A stretch of 64,000 nucleotides of DNA from Pelargonium cotyledonis (lineage: Eukaryota; Streptophyta; Magnoliopsida; Geraniales; Geraniaceae). The DNA lies in NCBI GenBank assembly GCA_036897625.1, contig JAYMTA010000027.1:1-64000 (forward strand), given 5' to 3'. A model generated the notes under the pieces. The model made no database searches. It was not told where the DNA came from and saw only the letters and a program-made list of their open reading frames with translations. The stretch's first letter is position 1; every line of letters starts with the position of its first letter. Position numbers and translations under genes: made by a program. Of this stretch, positions 53,447-64,000 are shown piece by piece.

Positions 53447-53515
53447 TAACTTCAACTGCTTCGAACCTAAGACTCTGGGTTTATTCAATCCGCGTTGTGG
53501 TAATGTAATATAGAA
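53447..53515 (-). pseudogene. tRNA-like relic, minus strand
   Basis: On the minus strand ACGCGGATTGAATAAACCC could be an anticodon arm. It is followed by AGAGTCTTAGGTTCGAAGC, a variable arm plus a T arm with a corrupted 3' half. The longer variable region suggests a Leu- or Ser-type tRNA, but this is weak. Confidence 0.35.
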
Positions 53516-54129
53516 TTTCTAAGCATTATTTGTTAGGTATTTGATACCCTTATATTTATTTCCTTTTTTAAACTTTAATAGATTAATTATAAGAAATCTT
53601 TAGATACGGAACTTTGTTTACAGAAATTTAGCCAATTTTGGGGATGATACTTAGGATATGAACTAGTTATAATACGTAATTTATAAAAAAGGCGTATGGA
53701 TAGTTTTAACAGAAAATTATATACGAGATCAGCCTCTATTTCAAGGTTCGCGCTGTTATACACTTATTAGGTATACATACTTACACTGTTTAGGATTTAT
53801 AGCAGGAGACACCTATTTATTGAATAGCTCTCAAAAAAAGTACAAGCATAAGTCCTAATTTTTGAAATTTTAGATGCTTTGTTTTCTTAATCGGAAGTTC
53901 ACGAAGTGCGCTCTTGCTTCAAGAAATACGAAATCTTAGTATTTTAAAAATTCTACTGCCCCATGCTGGAGGATCGCTATGCCTTTTCAGTTAGATTCTT
54001 AATGATGATTAGGTACAAAATAAAGAACGAATATTTGGGAGTACACAAAAAGAAAAGCTATTGAAAATTATAGACTTTTTAAATTGAACCCTAACTAGAA
54101 CTTCTTGATTTTAGCCAGGAATCCAGAAG

Positions 54130-54201
54130 ACCCGCAATTCGATTTGAACCATTGCATGCCGATATCAAAAACAGGTGCTCTACCAACTGAGCTATACACC
54201 C
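54130..54201 (-). pseudogene. Chimeric tRNA-like relic: trnK-like 5' part, trnQ-like 3' part
   Basis: On the minus strand it begins GGGTGTATAGCTCAGTTGG then TAGAGCA, as in trnK. It continues with TTTTTGATATCGGCATGC and AATGGTTCAAATC, which match the anticodon arm, variable loop and T arm of trnQ(TTG) (TTTTTGGTACCGGCATGC, AAAGGTTCGAATC). Genuine trnQ starts TGGAGTATAGCC, so the 5' end is not its own. The switch falls just after the D stem. The anticodon is altered and the acceptor ends do not pair. Confidence 0.75.
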
Positions 54202-57200
54202 ACAAAGAAAAGAGGGGTTCTCTAGTAGAATACTATAGTAAAATAAAAATTGCCTATTTAGACAATTACAGTATTCCTTTTTAAAGAAATAACTTAGGAG
54301 GACTCTTGGAGTTTTTTGACTTTTGGCTATAATTTATATGCTTTTTTAATCTAGATCAGAGGTTTGAGAGTGTCGCAGAAGATCTAGTAATTTCTATAAC
54401 AACCGGTGTGAATAGGAGCCTTAAACAATAAAATTAGAGTAAAGCATTTCCTTGTTTAAGTAATTTATTTGGAATATTTTTTAAGATTGGTACAACCGAG
54501 TGTAGGAGACGTAATCAGAAAAGCCTACTAGTCAGGCATCCCCTATTAAAGGATAAGCATGTTTTTAAGGGCATACATCTCCTTTCCTTTTTGCACTTCA
54601 CTTTTTATTAGTTCTTCTAAAGATTTCTAGTAGCTAAAGAAGATTCTATTCAATCAACTCGCAAGCATACTGTTTAAACTTTTTCTTTTGCTTTTTTAAT
54701 TTGTTTAATGTAATTACTTTCGATAGAGACACTTATTAAAGTAAATAGGAAGGAACTCTTTACTTAATCCCTAAAACTAGGCAGTAAAAATCTAGAATAA
54801 AGCTAAACTCCAAAAGTCTAACTTTCTGCCTTATACTTATAAATAAAGGACTTCTAACCGTTATAACTGGAATTCGACACCGACTACCGGAATCCTCCAT
54901 AAACCAAACTCGAGTTTCCCTCGTTTAATAGGGGAGCCTTGCGCAAGTAGAATGATATACATGTTAACAGCAAAGGGGCCTATGAAATAAAAGTCTAAGT
55001 CCCTTCAATACTTTTTTAAATTCCATGAAACTAAAGCTTATCTTTATACTAAAAAAATGAATTAATGCCCTTTTATAAACCAACTTCCCGTCTTAACGAA
55101 GTTCTTTTATAAGGACTTTATAGCAATTGCTTTTGAATACACAAATAGGAAAAAAAGGTAGTGCTAGTTGATTGAAGGTATACCAATTATATGACTAACA
55201 GAATCCCGAGAAATAAGATTTCTATTTACTATAAACTTTGTAGCTCTTACATTGTATATCCTCTAATGAATGCCAATTCTTGCCTTTTTCGTTCGAGAGC
55301 TTACAGTGACAACAAGTACTTTACTTTAAAAAACTCCTTATATACTGTATTAAACTTATCTTTTAGAAATTCCTTTATTAAAGTCTTTGTATTGCAATTT
55401 ATTTAACATTTGGTAATATCTAAAAGGAAGCCCTAAGTTGAAAAGTATATGATTTAAATTCCCTTGAGCAGACATGGTATCAAACAACGGGTATTCTTAG
55501 GTTACGTCTCTTTCCAAACCCTGTTGTATCTATATTTTCCTTATTAAAAAGAATTCTTATACGCGCCTTGTCAAAAGGGCCGGGATTGCCTAAATTTATC
55601 TTATGAATTAATTTACATACCGTATTAAGGAAAAGGGCCCTTAATACAAATATCAGAAAACAGAAGTTAGGGGTCATACGCATTTCAGTGAAACCGAATT
55701 AGACTTGAGTGAGTATAGATATAGCAATAATAAAAGCATAAACTTAGGGGTTTCCCCGGCCAAAGCGCTTACTGGCATTGAGCATCCTTTAATTATTGTA
55801 ATACCAAGAGTCTTACCTAACCTCGCTCCTTCGTAGTCTTTTTGGTTAAGTAGAAGAAAATGGTTTAGGTAGCTAAGTTATGGCTAATCCATATATTCTT
55901 AAGGGTCATTCACAGGGTTTTAGTATCCTTCACTCTTGAGTTCTTTAGAAAAAACTAGAATTTCTTTCTTAGAAGTGCCCTTAATCTGCGATTTCCTACT
56001 AATTAACAGATAAGGATAAGGTATTCCATTTGGTAAATACAGGAATTCTATACTAGTAAGCTGAAGGGGGAATCTAGTGTTTATATGGGGCTTAGTATAT
56101 ATTCAGAATTAGGGTCGCATTCTAGAGTTTCTGTTTTCTCTATTTCCTATAAGGAGCTAAATGTTAGACTAAGAAAAAGATATAGTAAACTGAGAGTCTA
56201 AAACTAGAGGACAAACTGTCTTTACTATTGAGTTGAAGTCTTACTTTATTTTGAAAAGTTTAATAAATTTTTAAACAGGACTGACTATTTCCCTAGGATA
56301 TTCGTAAATTTACGGTACACTCCTTAGAAAGCTAGCTATAAGTTAAGCTCAAGTCTTCCGATAGAGAATCCTAAATAAGACCCGGCTTATGATAGAATCT
56401 TTAAGAATTTGGAGTTTCTTTGTTCTCAGATATATCTAAAATGTTGGGATATGCAGGTAAGATTCGTTAAGATGGAGCTCTTATGAGAATACTAACTTAT
56501 ATGTTTTACTAATTGCTTTTTATAGAAGGAAGTAGCAATAAAATAGAATTTAATAAACAAGGGCTTAGCTAAAGCAACTTTCTAACATAAAAAGGAAAAC
56601 GCTAAATTTATATTGTTAATGGCTTATTAAGTACTACAAGTTGTCCTTAACTTATTACTTTATTAAATTAAAGGTTTCTAATAAGGCTGCGCAGCTGCTA
56701 ACTAAAATCCTTAAAAAGTCTTTCAAAGGTAACCAAATTGGGGTTCCCGCAACAGAAGGTACAAGCGTTTGTCTTAACAATTCACCGGACATTTAAGAAT
56801 ATTGAATAAAGAACTTTAACTGCAGAGTTCCCTTTCGCGAAAAGGGGGAGCTTTATAGATAGAACTAGCTTTGTCTTAGTTTTACACGAAGATATCACAC
56901 AAACCTTAAAATAACTTATTATCACCTATCAATTTTCCAAGGTTGTCATATATCGTACCAAATAGAGGATCCGTTTATTTCTTATTTTAATGATATAATA
57001 TTTGCTTAGTTCTGAATTATTAGCTTTATTAGGGTCCTTATCTTGGATTTCTAGATTAGTCTTTTTACTTAACGCGGTTACCTGATAGGGAGCTACTTCG
57101 TTGGGCAAATCTTCAGGAGCTTCATGTTGAAAAGAAAACACAAAGCTAGGTAAGCTTCAGGGAAATTCATCGAAATACCCACTTTAATTGACGTGACTCT

Positions 57201-58087
57201 CACTCCAAGAAGATCCAGTAAAAGCCTTGCTCAGAGCTCTACAACTCTAAGAATTTTCAAGCCAAAACGCTGGTAAGGAGCCTTCGGAAAACTCTAGATT
57301 TAATTGGAGCCTAGTTTACGACTTTATTAGTAATTTAATTTAGCAACATAAGAAAGAGTCGGGTTTCGTTTAGTCATGGGTTCTCGGGGATTTACTCTTT
57401 GTCTAGTATATCCAATACGAATTAATATTAAAAGTAAAAGGCCAGACCTTCTCTCTTTTATAGAACCCTAAATAATTAAGAAATTAGAACTTTGTTTTCT
57501 ATCTTCTAATTACTAATCCCACTATTTACCTTAATTAATAAGGTAATTCTTAGATATCCCTTAGTATAACCCTTCCAGGAATCCTCGGATTTTATCTATC
57601 GAGCTTTACAAGTATAATTTCAATGTTAATGCAATAGAACCTACAAATATTTTGCTGAAAGAGAACAGTAATTAGAACTCAGGTTTTTCGAATCCCCGCT
57701 CGCGAAAGTTAATTTCTGTATATACATATGTATAATAAATTCCTGCAGTCTTAACTAGGATCACACGGGTATTTTGTTCCTTATTTAATGGGCGCTCCTT
57801 TTGTGAAATAAAGAGAAGCTGAACCAATTAAAATCTTGTCCCCGTAAATAGTTTAACGAAATCTCCGACCTATCCCTTTTGAGTAATTAAGCATAGGCTT
57901 AATCTTTACGATTTTAAGTGAATTACTTTGTCCGTGAAATGGGGCCTTAGTCTAAAAAATGGTATAAAGTATTTGGATGATCAATTCACTTAAGCTGATA
58001 TAGGACGCAATCAACATTTAGTATAGGCAAAAAGGTTTATGAAAGAGCGAGATTAACTCTTTCCCGACCTTGCTGGGCTTTACTTAA

Positions 58088-58099
58088 CCGGAATTCCGG
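58088..58099. repeat. 12-base perfect palindrome
   Basis: CCGGAATTCCGG is perfectly self-complementary, combining a GGAATTCC core with an extra CC/GG pair on each side. Confidence 0.7.
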
Positions 58100-58945
58100 A
58101 TTCTTACCCCTAATGAGAAACGGTAGCGAAAGAGGGGTCTTAACTGTATTTGAGGTTATAAAAGTTTTCCGTGTAGTTAGACAAGGCAGCTCTGTAATAT
58201 ATCCGAGGTTAGTTACTCTCTTTCCGGTTTACATTCTAAGTTCATACACTAAAAAAAATTCTAGGATCCGCAGGCTGCTTACATCTTATTCAAGCCTCTT
58301 CTTTTATTTTATAAAGAAATCTTAATAAGATAATACAAGGAACCATGAGAAGAGTACAAAAACTCCTAAGAAAAAGTATAACAAAACTGCAGTCGTAAGA
58401 GGTTTCCCCTTTGTATGAACTATTCTTCAATCCAGGGTTACCTAGTTACTTTCTATGTTATAGTACGGGATTCTTACAAGTTCTTATGCTTCTAATCTAA
58501 GAGTAATCTGACTGCTTTTGACTTTTATTCAGGTTAGGTTTTACTAGTATAGAACTCCTATTCTCCGTTATTACTGGATAAGGCTTTTTGAACTCCTGTT
58601 ATATTAAATTCATAAATAGTTAGTGCAAAATCTCAAGCAATATCCTTTAGTCGGTCTTTTGTCTACTTGTAAAACCCTAGACTGGGCCTATCTCTCGTTA
58701 GTTGAAACCCTTCTTATTAGAGCTTTTAAAGCAGCTACGCTTTTAACTATTAATCTAATTTAACGGGCCCTTTAACTACGAAACCCTGACAACATAGAAT
58801 ATAAAAATTCTGAATTAAAAAACGGTAGTCTTGCGTATCATATTTATGAGATTTAATGACTAAACTCCCAGAATTTAAACAAAGGTGAAGACAACCCCTA
58901 ACCCGAAGTCTTTCTAAAAAGCTAGAAAACTCTAATTAGTACTCA

Positions 58946-58995
58946 CCCGACTTGAACCTGTAGTTGGATACCCTAAAACTAAGAAGGGGGTCACC
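58946..58995 (-). pseudogene. Faint tRNA-like relic, minus strand
   Basis: The minus strand reads CCAACTACAGGTTCAAGTCG, a T-arm-like stretch with standard loop and damaged stem. Sequence upstream is AT-rich with no clear D or anticodon arm. Confidence 0.3.
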
Positions 58996-60860
58996 CTCCA
59001 AAAACGCAATTCTACATTGCATTGCAGAAAGTATAATAGATTTTGGACTTCTAATTAGATGCTTGTTTTACTTTGGTAATTAGTCATAGTCTATGGTTAT
59101 CCCCTATGATTGTAAAAATGACACTCTTCAATCTGAATTGGAAAAATAATGCTTCTAGTTACTCTATTTAGTAGCTCCCATCATTCGTTACGTCGATAAG
59201 CCTCCCCCTCTATTACCGAGAAGTAGTAAACTTCTTTGTCTTAGAATATTAAACCAATAAGTTCTACTAATATAGGATAGACTTAAACCTTAGCTTTCTA
59301 ACGGAAACTCATGCAAAAGGCTCCTTATTGAAGCAGCCAAGTCCTCTTCAATTGAAAGAGCCTCCTATAATTGCAATCATAAGTTTACAAGCTGCTAATT
59401 ATTTCATTTAGTAAAAACATCGAAAAGACTCGCTTGGTTTTAACATAAGTAAATATAAAAAGGGGTCTCTTTACAAGGAGTCTGCAGACAAAAAGTGGTA
59501 ATAAAGTAATAGTAAGTATCTGTTCTTTGTTTTAAGTAAACATATAAAAGAGGTTATTTTCATTTTGGGGATTACATAACTTCTATTTCCGGACTAGTCT
59601 AATCTGTAAAAAATGTATAGAGAGAGTAATAGCTTTACTTTATTCAAGGAAAATACAAAGCTGCCTTTTTTCAAAGAGAGTTCTTATCCCTTCAATCCTT
59701 TTAGGAATTCAGGAAAACAGGTTCGCGGGTACTTTTCTTTAATTTATTGTTTCAAACAACCCTAAATTAATTAGTTTTCAAAGGGGTTAATTCGTTTGTT
59801 ATCTTAATTTGTATGTAAACCACTGGCCCAAAGCTACTTATGGTATACAGTTAGCAAGACTAAGTCCTAAGTCAAAGTTTAGCAATTTTGTTTATATGGC
59901 TAGTTAACTGGCTTAGTATCTCCTGTATATTTATATATGAAGATATAATTCTTATATTATCTAATTCCTACCGGAGCCTTACCTTGCATGAAGGACTCTG
60001 CTTTCTGTATCTAAAAAAAAAGAGTTACAGGACTTTACGGAAGTGCGCACTAGTTAGAAATTTTAATAAACTTTTGAGCAAAAATAGAATTCTTTGCAAA
60101 TGTCTTGACTTCCTTCTAAAAAATACGGATTCTCTTAGTTACTCTTTTTATACATAACCTTGAAAAGCTGAGTCGATAGAACACAACCAGACTCTCACAA
60201 GCAAGATCTAGTTAGAAGTATAAATGGTTTAGTTCTTTTTATATTGTAGTATCTGCAAGGCTGGCTTGGAGTATTCAAAATATACGCAATATCCTAACGT
60301 AATTAAAGGTTATTAAGGAGTCAAATTCTTAGCATATACAAAGGGATAATTAGAAGTTTTCTCTTCTGTTTCTGGAGGCATAGCTACTATAAATCTTTCA
60401 TTTTTATGTTAATAATTAGATTCTTGGATTTACTGTACTACAGGGTTTTGGTCAATACTTAGAATAGGTTCCGCAAAAGGGAAGCTCCCAGTTTATTTAG
60501 CAACTCAGGCCTATTCCCTACTAGAGTATATTCCAAAGTTAAATTTTATGTTTTAAGTACAAGAGTTTATCCACTACTTTAATTTTTTCGCAAGGGGTAC
60601 CTCGGCAAGTTAATATCACGTTAGACCAAGGTCAGAAGAAAGAGTATCCGTTTGAGCGCGTAATTCAGGTTTTCCCTTTGTTGCAGTAAGTAGAGTTAAG
60701 TTCTTCGATATCGTATTGAAAATTATTGAGTAGAGTACAAGTAGTTTCATAATAAAGAGCTCATGTAATCAAGTTGCGGAAAAATCCTTAAGAACTGTAG
60801 TGAATTCATAGAAGGCATATAACTTTTTAAAAATATACAATAATTAAAGGGGGTTACTAG

Positions 60861-60927
60861 ACTTTTGAACTTTTGCATGACGATCAAACTAACCCTTGCT
60901 CTACCAACTGACAACTGAATAGAAATG
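60861..60927 (-). pseudogene. Chimeric tRNA-like relic: expanded D arm, trnQ-like 3' part
   Basis: On the minus strand the 31-base repeat with the doubled CAGTTG D loop is followed by TTTGATCGTCATGCAA and AAGTTCAAA. This tracks the trnQ-like 3' part of the relic at 54130 (TTTGATATCGGCATGCAA, TGGTTCAAA). Its front end is therefore shared with 27873 and its back end with 54130. Confidence 0.6.
60897..60927 (-). repeat. 31-base exact repeat, copy 2
   Basis: This is the reverse complement of 27873-27903 with no difference. It forms the 5' part of the tRNA-like relic at 60861-60927. Confidence 0.9.
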
Positions 60928-61059
60928 CAATCCTTTACTCCACAGAAAAGGGACACTTTTTACTTTACTAACTACATTGAAGAATATACAAGAAGATCTA
61001 AATCTATTTCTATATAAGTGATTAAAAGGAGCAAGATAAATCTTCCCTTACTTTCTTCT

Positions 61060-61380
61060 CTTGTTTCTTCTTAGCTAGACCTATCCTCCTAGCTGTATTC
61101 CCTATTCTATGCCCTGTTGTTGTATTTCTCTTCTTGTTGTTAATGTAGTTTAGTTATATTAGTCTTTTATCTTATATTCTCTTTATATTCTATAGTGGTT
61201 ATTATATTATTATAGTTTGACTTTTGTATTAGTCTTTTAGTAGTTATAGGTTTTAATAGGTGTATACTATAAATGGGTTACTGTCTTTCCTGGCTTTATG
61301 GGTTGTTATAGTTTATTTTATTAGTAATTAGTAGTTTTATTATTAGGTAGATAATATAGTATGGGATAGTATAAGGTTGT
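61060..61380 (+). repeat. T-rich, C-poor low-complexity tract
   Basis: After a pyrimidine-rich start the + strand becomes almost C-free and is built from short words such as TTATAG, TTAGT and TATTAG. TATTAGTCTTTTA occurs twice, at 61157 and 61227. The strand asymmetry is unlike the rest of the window. No gene is visible. Confidence 0.6.
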
Positions 61381-62194
61381 TCCTCTTTAAGAGGTCTTCC
61401 TCCGGTTCTCTGTGTCTTTATCGTTTAAGAGGGAACGCGCTTTATAGTGCAGTGTAATAGTCTATGTTATTAAGCTAAATTCCTTATTAATTCTTTATCT
61501 AAAAGGGTAAGCCACTTAAATAAATATCTAATATAAAACCCCGTTAAATCTCTTAAATACCCACCTTACTAAGTACCCAAACATCAAATAAACAGCATTC
61601 TAGATATAAACCTTGGCATTGTATGATTTAATCTGGGTTCCCGATTTCCCTGGCTTTTACAGGAAGGTAAGAAATTGAATTGAATGTAATTAAGGTAGTT
61701 GCTCTTAATGTTTCCTCTGTTTCCTAGTACTCCAATGACTGGCGTCTAAGCAGGAGAATTGAAATTTCTTCTTTACCGGGTCTAATGTAAGCAGGATAGA
61801 GTTTTCCTATTGTCAGCTTTTCTAAAGTAGCTATAAAAGATCTTATTAAGCAGGCGTAAAAGTATGAAATTAGGGAATCCGTTTACTGGACAGGTTGGCC
61901 TGTGTTTTATCGCATTAATTAAAATGGCCTTATAATTCGTTTCGATATTGTTGTAAATAATCTAGATTTGTTGTCTTTAATTCTTTTTTATTTATTTGTG
62001 TAAAGCGTTTCTAAAGAGACTTTTCTTACAAGTAGGAGTCTTAGGTTCAGTCAGTTACTATTATCAGGGGATGCCCTTATTTATTTGCTTTAATCGGATT
62101 TCTTTTGTCTATTAAGCGGAGTCGATTATCAAGAAATCTATGGCATTTTCAATAAGAAATAAGAGTAATACAAGATTTTTAAGCTATGACAGGA

Positions 62195-62360
62195 AAATAA
62201 GACTAGCTACACCAGCTACATTAGCTACAGGGAACACCGGACAATAAGACAAGGAAAACAGCCCTAGCTCTAACTCTTCTAATACAGAATATGCTTCTCC
62301 TAGCTGCTCTAACTCAAATCCAAAAATAAGAAAACAAGTAAGTGAACAAAAGCAAGGACT
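62195..62360 (+). repeat. AGCTAC tandem and C/A-rich island
   Basis: AGCTACA occurs three times within 25 bases (62204-62228). It is followed by an A/C-rich stretch with CTCTAACTC words. It shares CTAGCTACACC with the island at 29815. Confidence 0.5.
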
Positions 62361-64000
62361 AGGTCAGAAAGCAAAGAAGAAGAATTGCCTAAGCGATTTC
62401 CTATTTCGAAAAGGGTATCCATTTTACAAAAACGTAAAAGTCGCTCAATAAAAGGGGGTCTTTTAACCCATGGTTTCATGAGTCATTTACTGTGTCCGCG
62501 GACTCTACTTTTTTATTCTGAAAGCATTTTCAATCGAAACTTGGGAAGTACCTGAAAAAGAGTTGCCCGGTTTAGTACAAGGAAAAGCTCAGAATTCTGT
62601 TTAATATTTAACTCCTTTTCCTTTAGAGTTACGTTTACGAGGTTGAGTAGTAAAAGCACTTAAGGGATTTACCTTATTTTAAAGTTAGAAATAGATAGGA
62701 AAACTTTTCGAACCTTGGGATGCTCTTAACCTACCCTTAGAGACTAGCCAGACTAGAAAAGCATAGCTATCCGTTAATAACTTCCCTTGCAGCAGATACT
62801 GGAACCACTAATAAGTAGTATTATAGATGGAACACCTTACATTAGGACAACCAAGTAAGAACAAATTAAAGACAGAAAGAAGAAAATGTTTAAGCCCTGC
62901 TTTATTTCCTATAAACATTTCTTATTTAGAAACCCGTAAACGAATTAGCCTGAAAAGAAAGGTGGGATTTCCTACACTTAATTTGACCTTCTAGAGGTAG
63001 ACCAGACTCCTTTATACGCTTAGGAAGACTTTCAATTCTCTAATATTTCAGCTTGACAAACTCACCGGATACAATTAGTTCTCCTGAAAGAAATCCCTTA
63101 TAACCAAAATACAAATATACACTGACTAGAAAACGAGAAAAGCATAGATAGCTCTCTGTTTAATAAGCGCTCACTTGCTAGAGAGACTGGGCTGGAAAGC
63201 ACTCACAATAAAAGAACTTGTTCTGAAACCTCTCTTAAGAATTCCTATCTAGTTAAACTCAGAAAAATACAAACCCAAAGAAGATGATCTGGTTTCCTAT
63301 ATCCACTAAGATAAGAATGTTCCTATCCAACAAGAAGACAAAGTAAAGAGATTCCCTTTCTATCCTGAAAGACAATATACTCTCAAGAATACAAAGACAT
63401 TAGCTGCAAAACAAAAGAGTGATTTAGTTTGGTTGGGTAGTATTCAGTTTAGCAATTAATGAGTTTCCTGTCCTGAAAGGAGTTAGCCGGCTTCCAAGAA
63501 AAGATAGGATTTGTAGTTCGGTTCAGATGTATTAGTAAAGAAAGTTGAACTGTCAATGACATTTATTCCCGGTCCTATTAGAGCTTAAAAATAGAAAGGA
63601 TTTAGATTTCATTTGGTACAAATAATTGGTACACTAAGAAAGTGCCCGAAATTCACAGGGTTTGAATTCATTTGTTACAAAAGAAACCAAGGAATACATT
63701 TTCTGTCTTAGAATCCTTTACCAGCTAACAAAGACAAAAAGCTACTATATGGAAATAGTACAGAGTCCTATCCGTAGGTGAGGGTATAGCTACTTTACCT
63801 CTGTCAACTTATTTCCTAACCTTGTGGTTGTACTAAATTCCTTATCTTCATAACTTAACTAGAAATCCGATAGAGTGGAAGTAAATGACTGTGGTATCAT
63901 GTATTCCTGAACTGAGTTTCTTTGTTTTATAAGTTTCCAATTTCGTAAGTCAGACCTTTAACCCAGCTAAATTAAGTGATAATATAAGTTACAAGGAATT

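Larger units (their letters stand above)
40059..54129. other. Gene desert with tRNA relics
   Basis: It holds the tRNA relics listed between 42769 and 53515. The open frames (at most 104 codons, at 40506-40820 on the minus strand) match no family. Reading 40001-42000 by eye gives about a dozen GGRNYCC-type motifs, roughly one per 150 bases. Confidence 0.7.
54202..64000. other. Gene desert, right end
   Basis: No gene is recognised. It holds two tRNA relics (58946, 60861), the palindrome at 58088 and the low-complexity tracts at 61060 and 62195. From 62360 to the end the sequence is plain AT-rich DNA in which I see nothing assignable. Confidence 0.7.

Noticed and set aside
57670-57700. T-arm-like GGTTTTTCGAATCCCC
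   Set aside because: Loop is enlarged and no D or anticodon arm lies upstream.
1-64000. Hidden genes under an altered genetic code or heavy stop-codon editing
   Set aside because: No conserved protein stretch was recognised even across stops, and the intact tRNA genes point to a plant lineage, where the standard code is usual. A profile search with alternative codes would settle it.
1-64000. CRISPR array or retroelement remnants
   Set aside because: No regularly spaced direct repeats, reverse-transcriptase-like frame or terminal repeats were seen.

Overview
This window looks like non-coding DNA from a large, low-GC plant-lineage (streptophyte) mitochondrial genome. The main evidence is one pair of intact tRNA genes. 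trnN(GTT) lies at 17146-17217 and trnY(GTA) at 17264-17345, and the trnY has the long variable arm and sequence I recognise from plant mitochondria. Base composition is about 35% GC by eye, lower than typical flowering-plant mitochondria (low to mid 40s). A charophyte alga or an unusual land plant is therefore possible; the species is not identified.

No protein-coding gene, rRNA or intron domain could be recognised. The longest open frame is 137 codons (35935-36348, minus strand). With stops expected at about 7% of codons at this composition, a frame of that length is near what chance gives in 64 kb of six-frame sequence. None of the translated frames resembles a mitochondrial protein. Apart from the two tRNA genes the window is a gene desert.

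The desert is not featureless. First, it holds about twenty decayed tRNA-like sequences on both strands, spread from about 15.6 kb to 61 kb. Several combine a trnK-like 5' portion (GGGTGTATAGCTCAGTTGG type) with a different 3' portion (Asn-, Lys- or Gln-like), with the change falling just after the D stem. Two of them share an exact 31-base block that includes an expanded D loop and upstream flank, and a third shares 22 bases of it. Second, short palindromes of the form GGRNYCC occur throughout (GGGATCCC, AGGGGCCCCT, CCGGAATTCCGG and similar), together with a few GC-rich clusters. One of these (989-1011) is flanked by an 8-base direct repeat, like a mobile GC cluster. Third, there are a few low-complexity islands near 21.3, 29.8, 42.9, 61.1 and 62.2 kb.

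Layout: 1-15.6 kb, gene desert with palindromes; 15.6 kb, trnN-like relic; 17.1-17.35 kb, the functional trnN-trnY pair; 20.6-31.3 kb, many tRNA relics; 31.3-40 kb, relic-poor; 40-61 kb, many tRNA relics again; 61-64 kb, low-complexity tail. The only cooperation between genes visible here is the trnN-trnY pair, which is close enough to be co-transcribed and which supplies asparagine and tyrosine tRNAs to the organelle ribosome.
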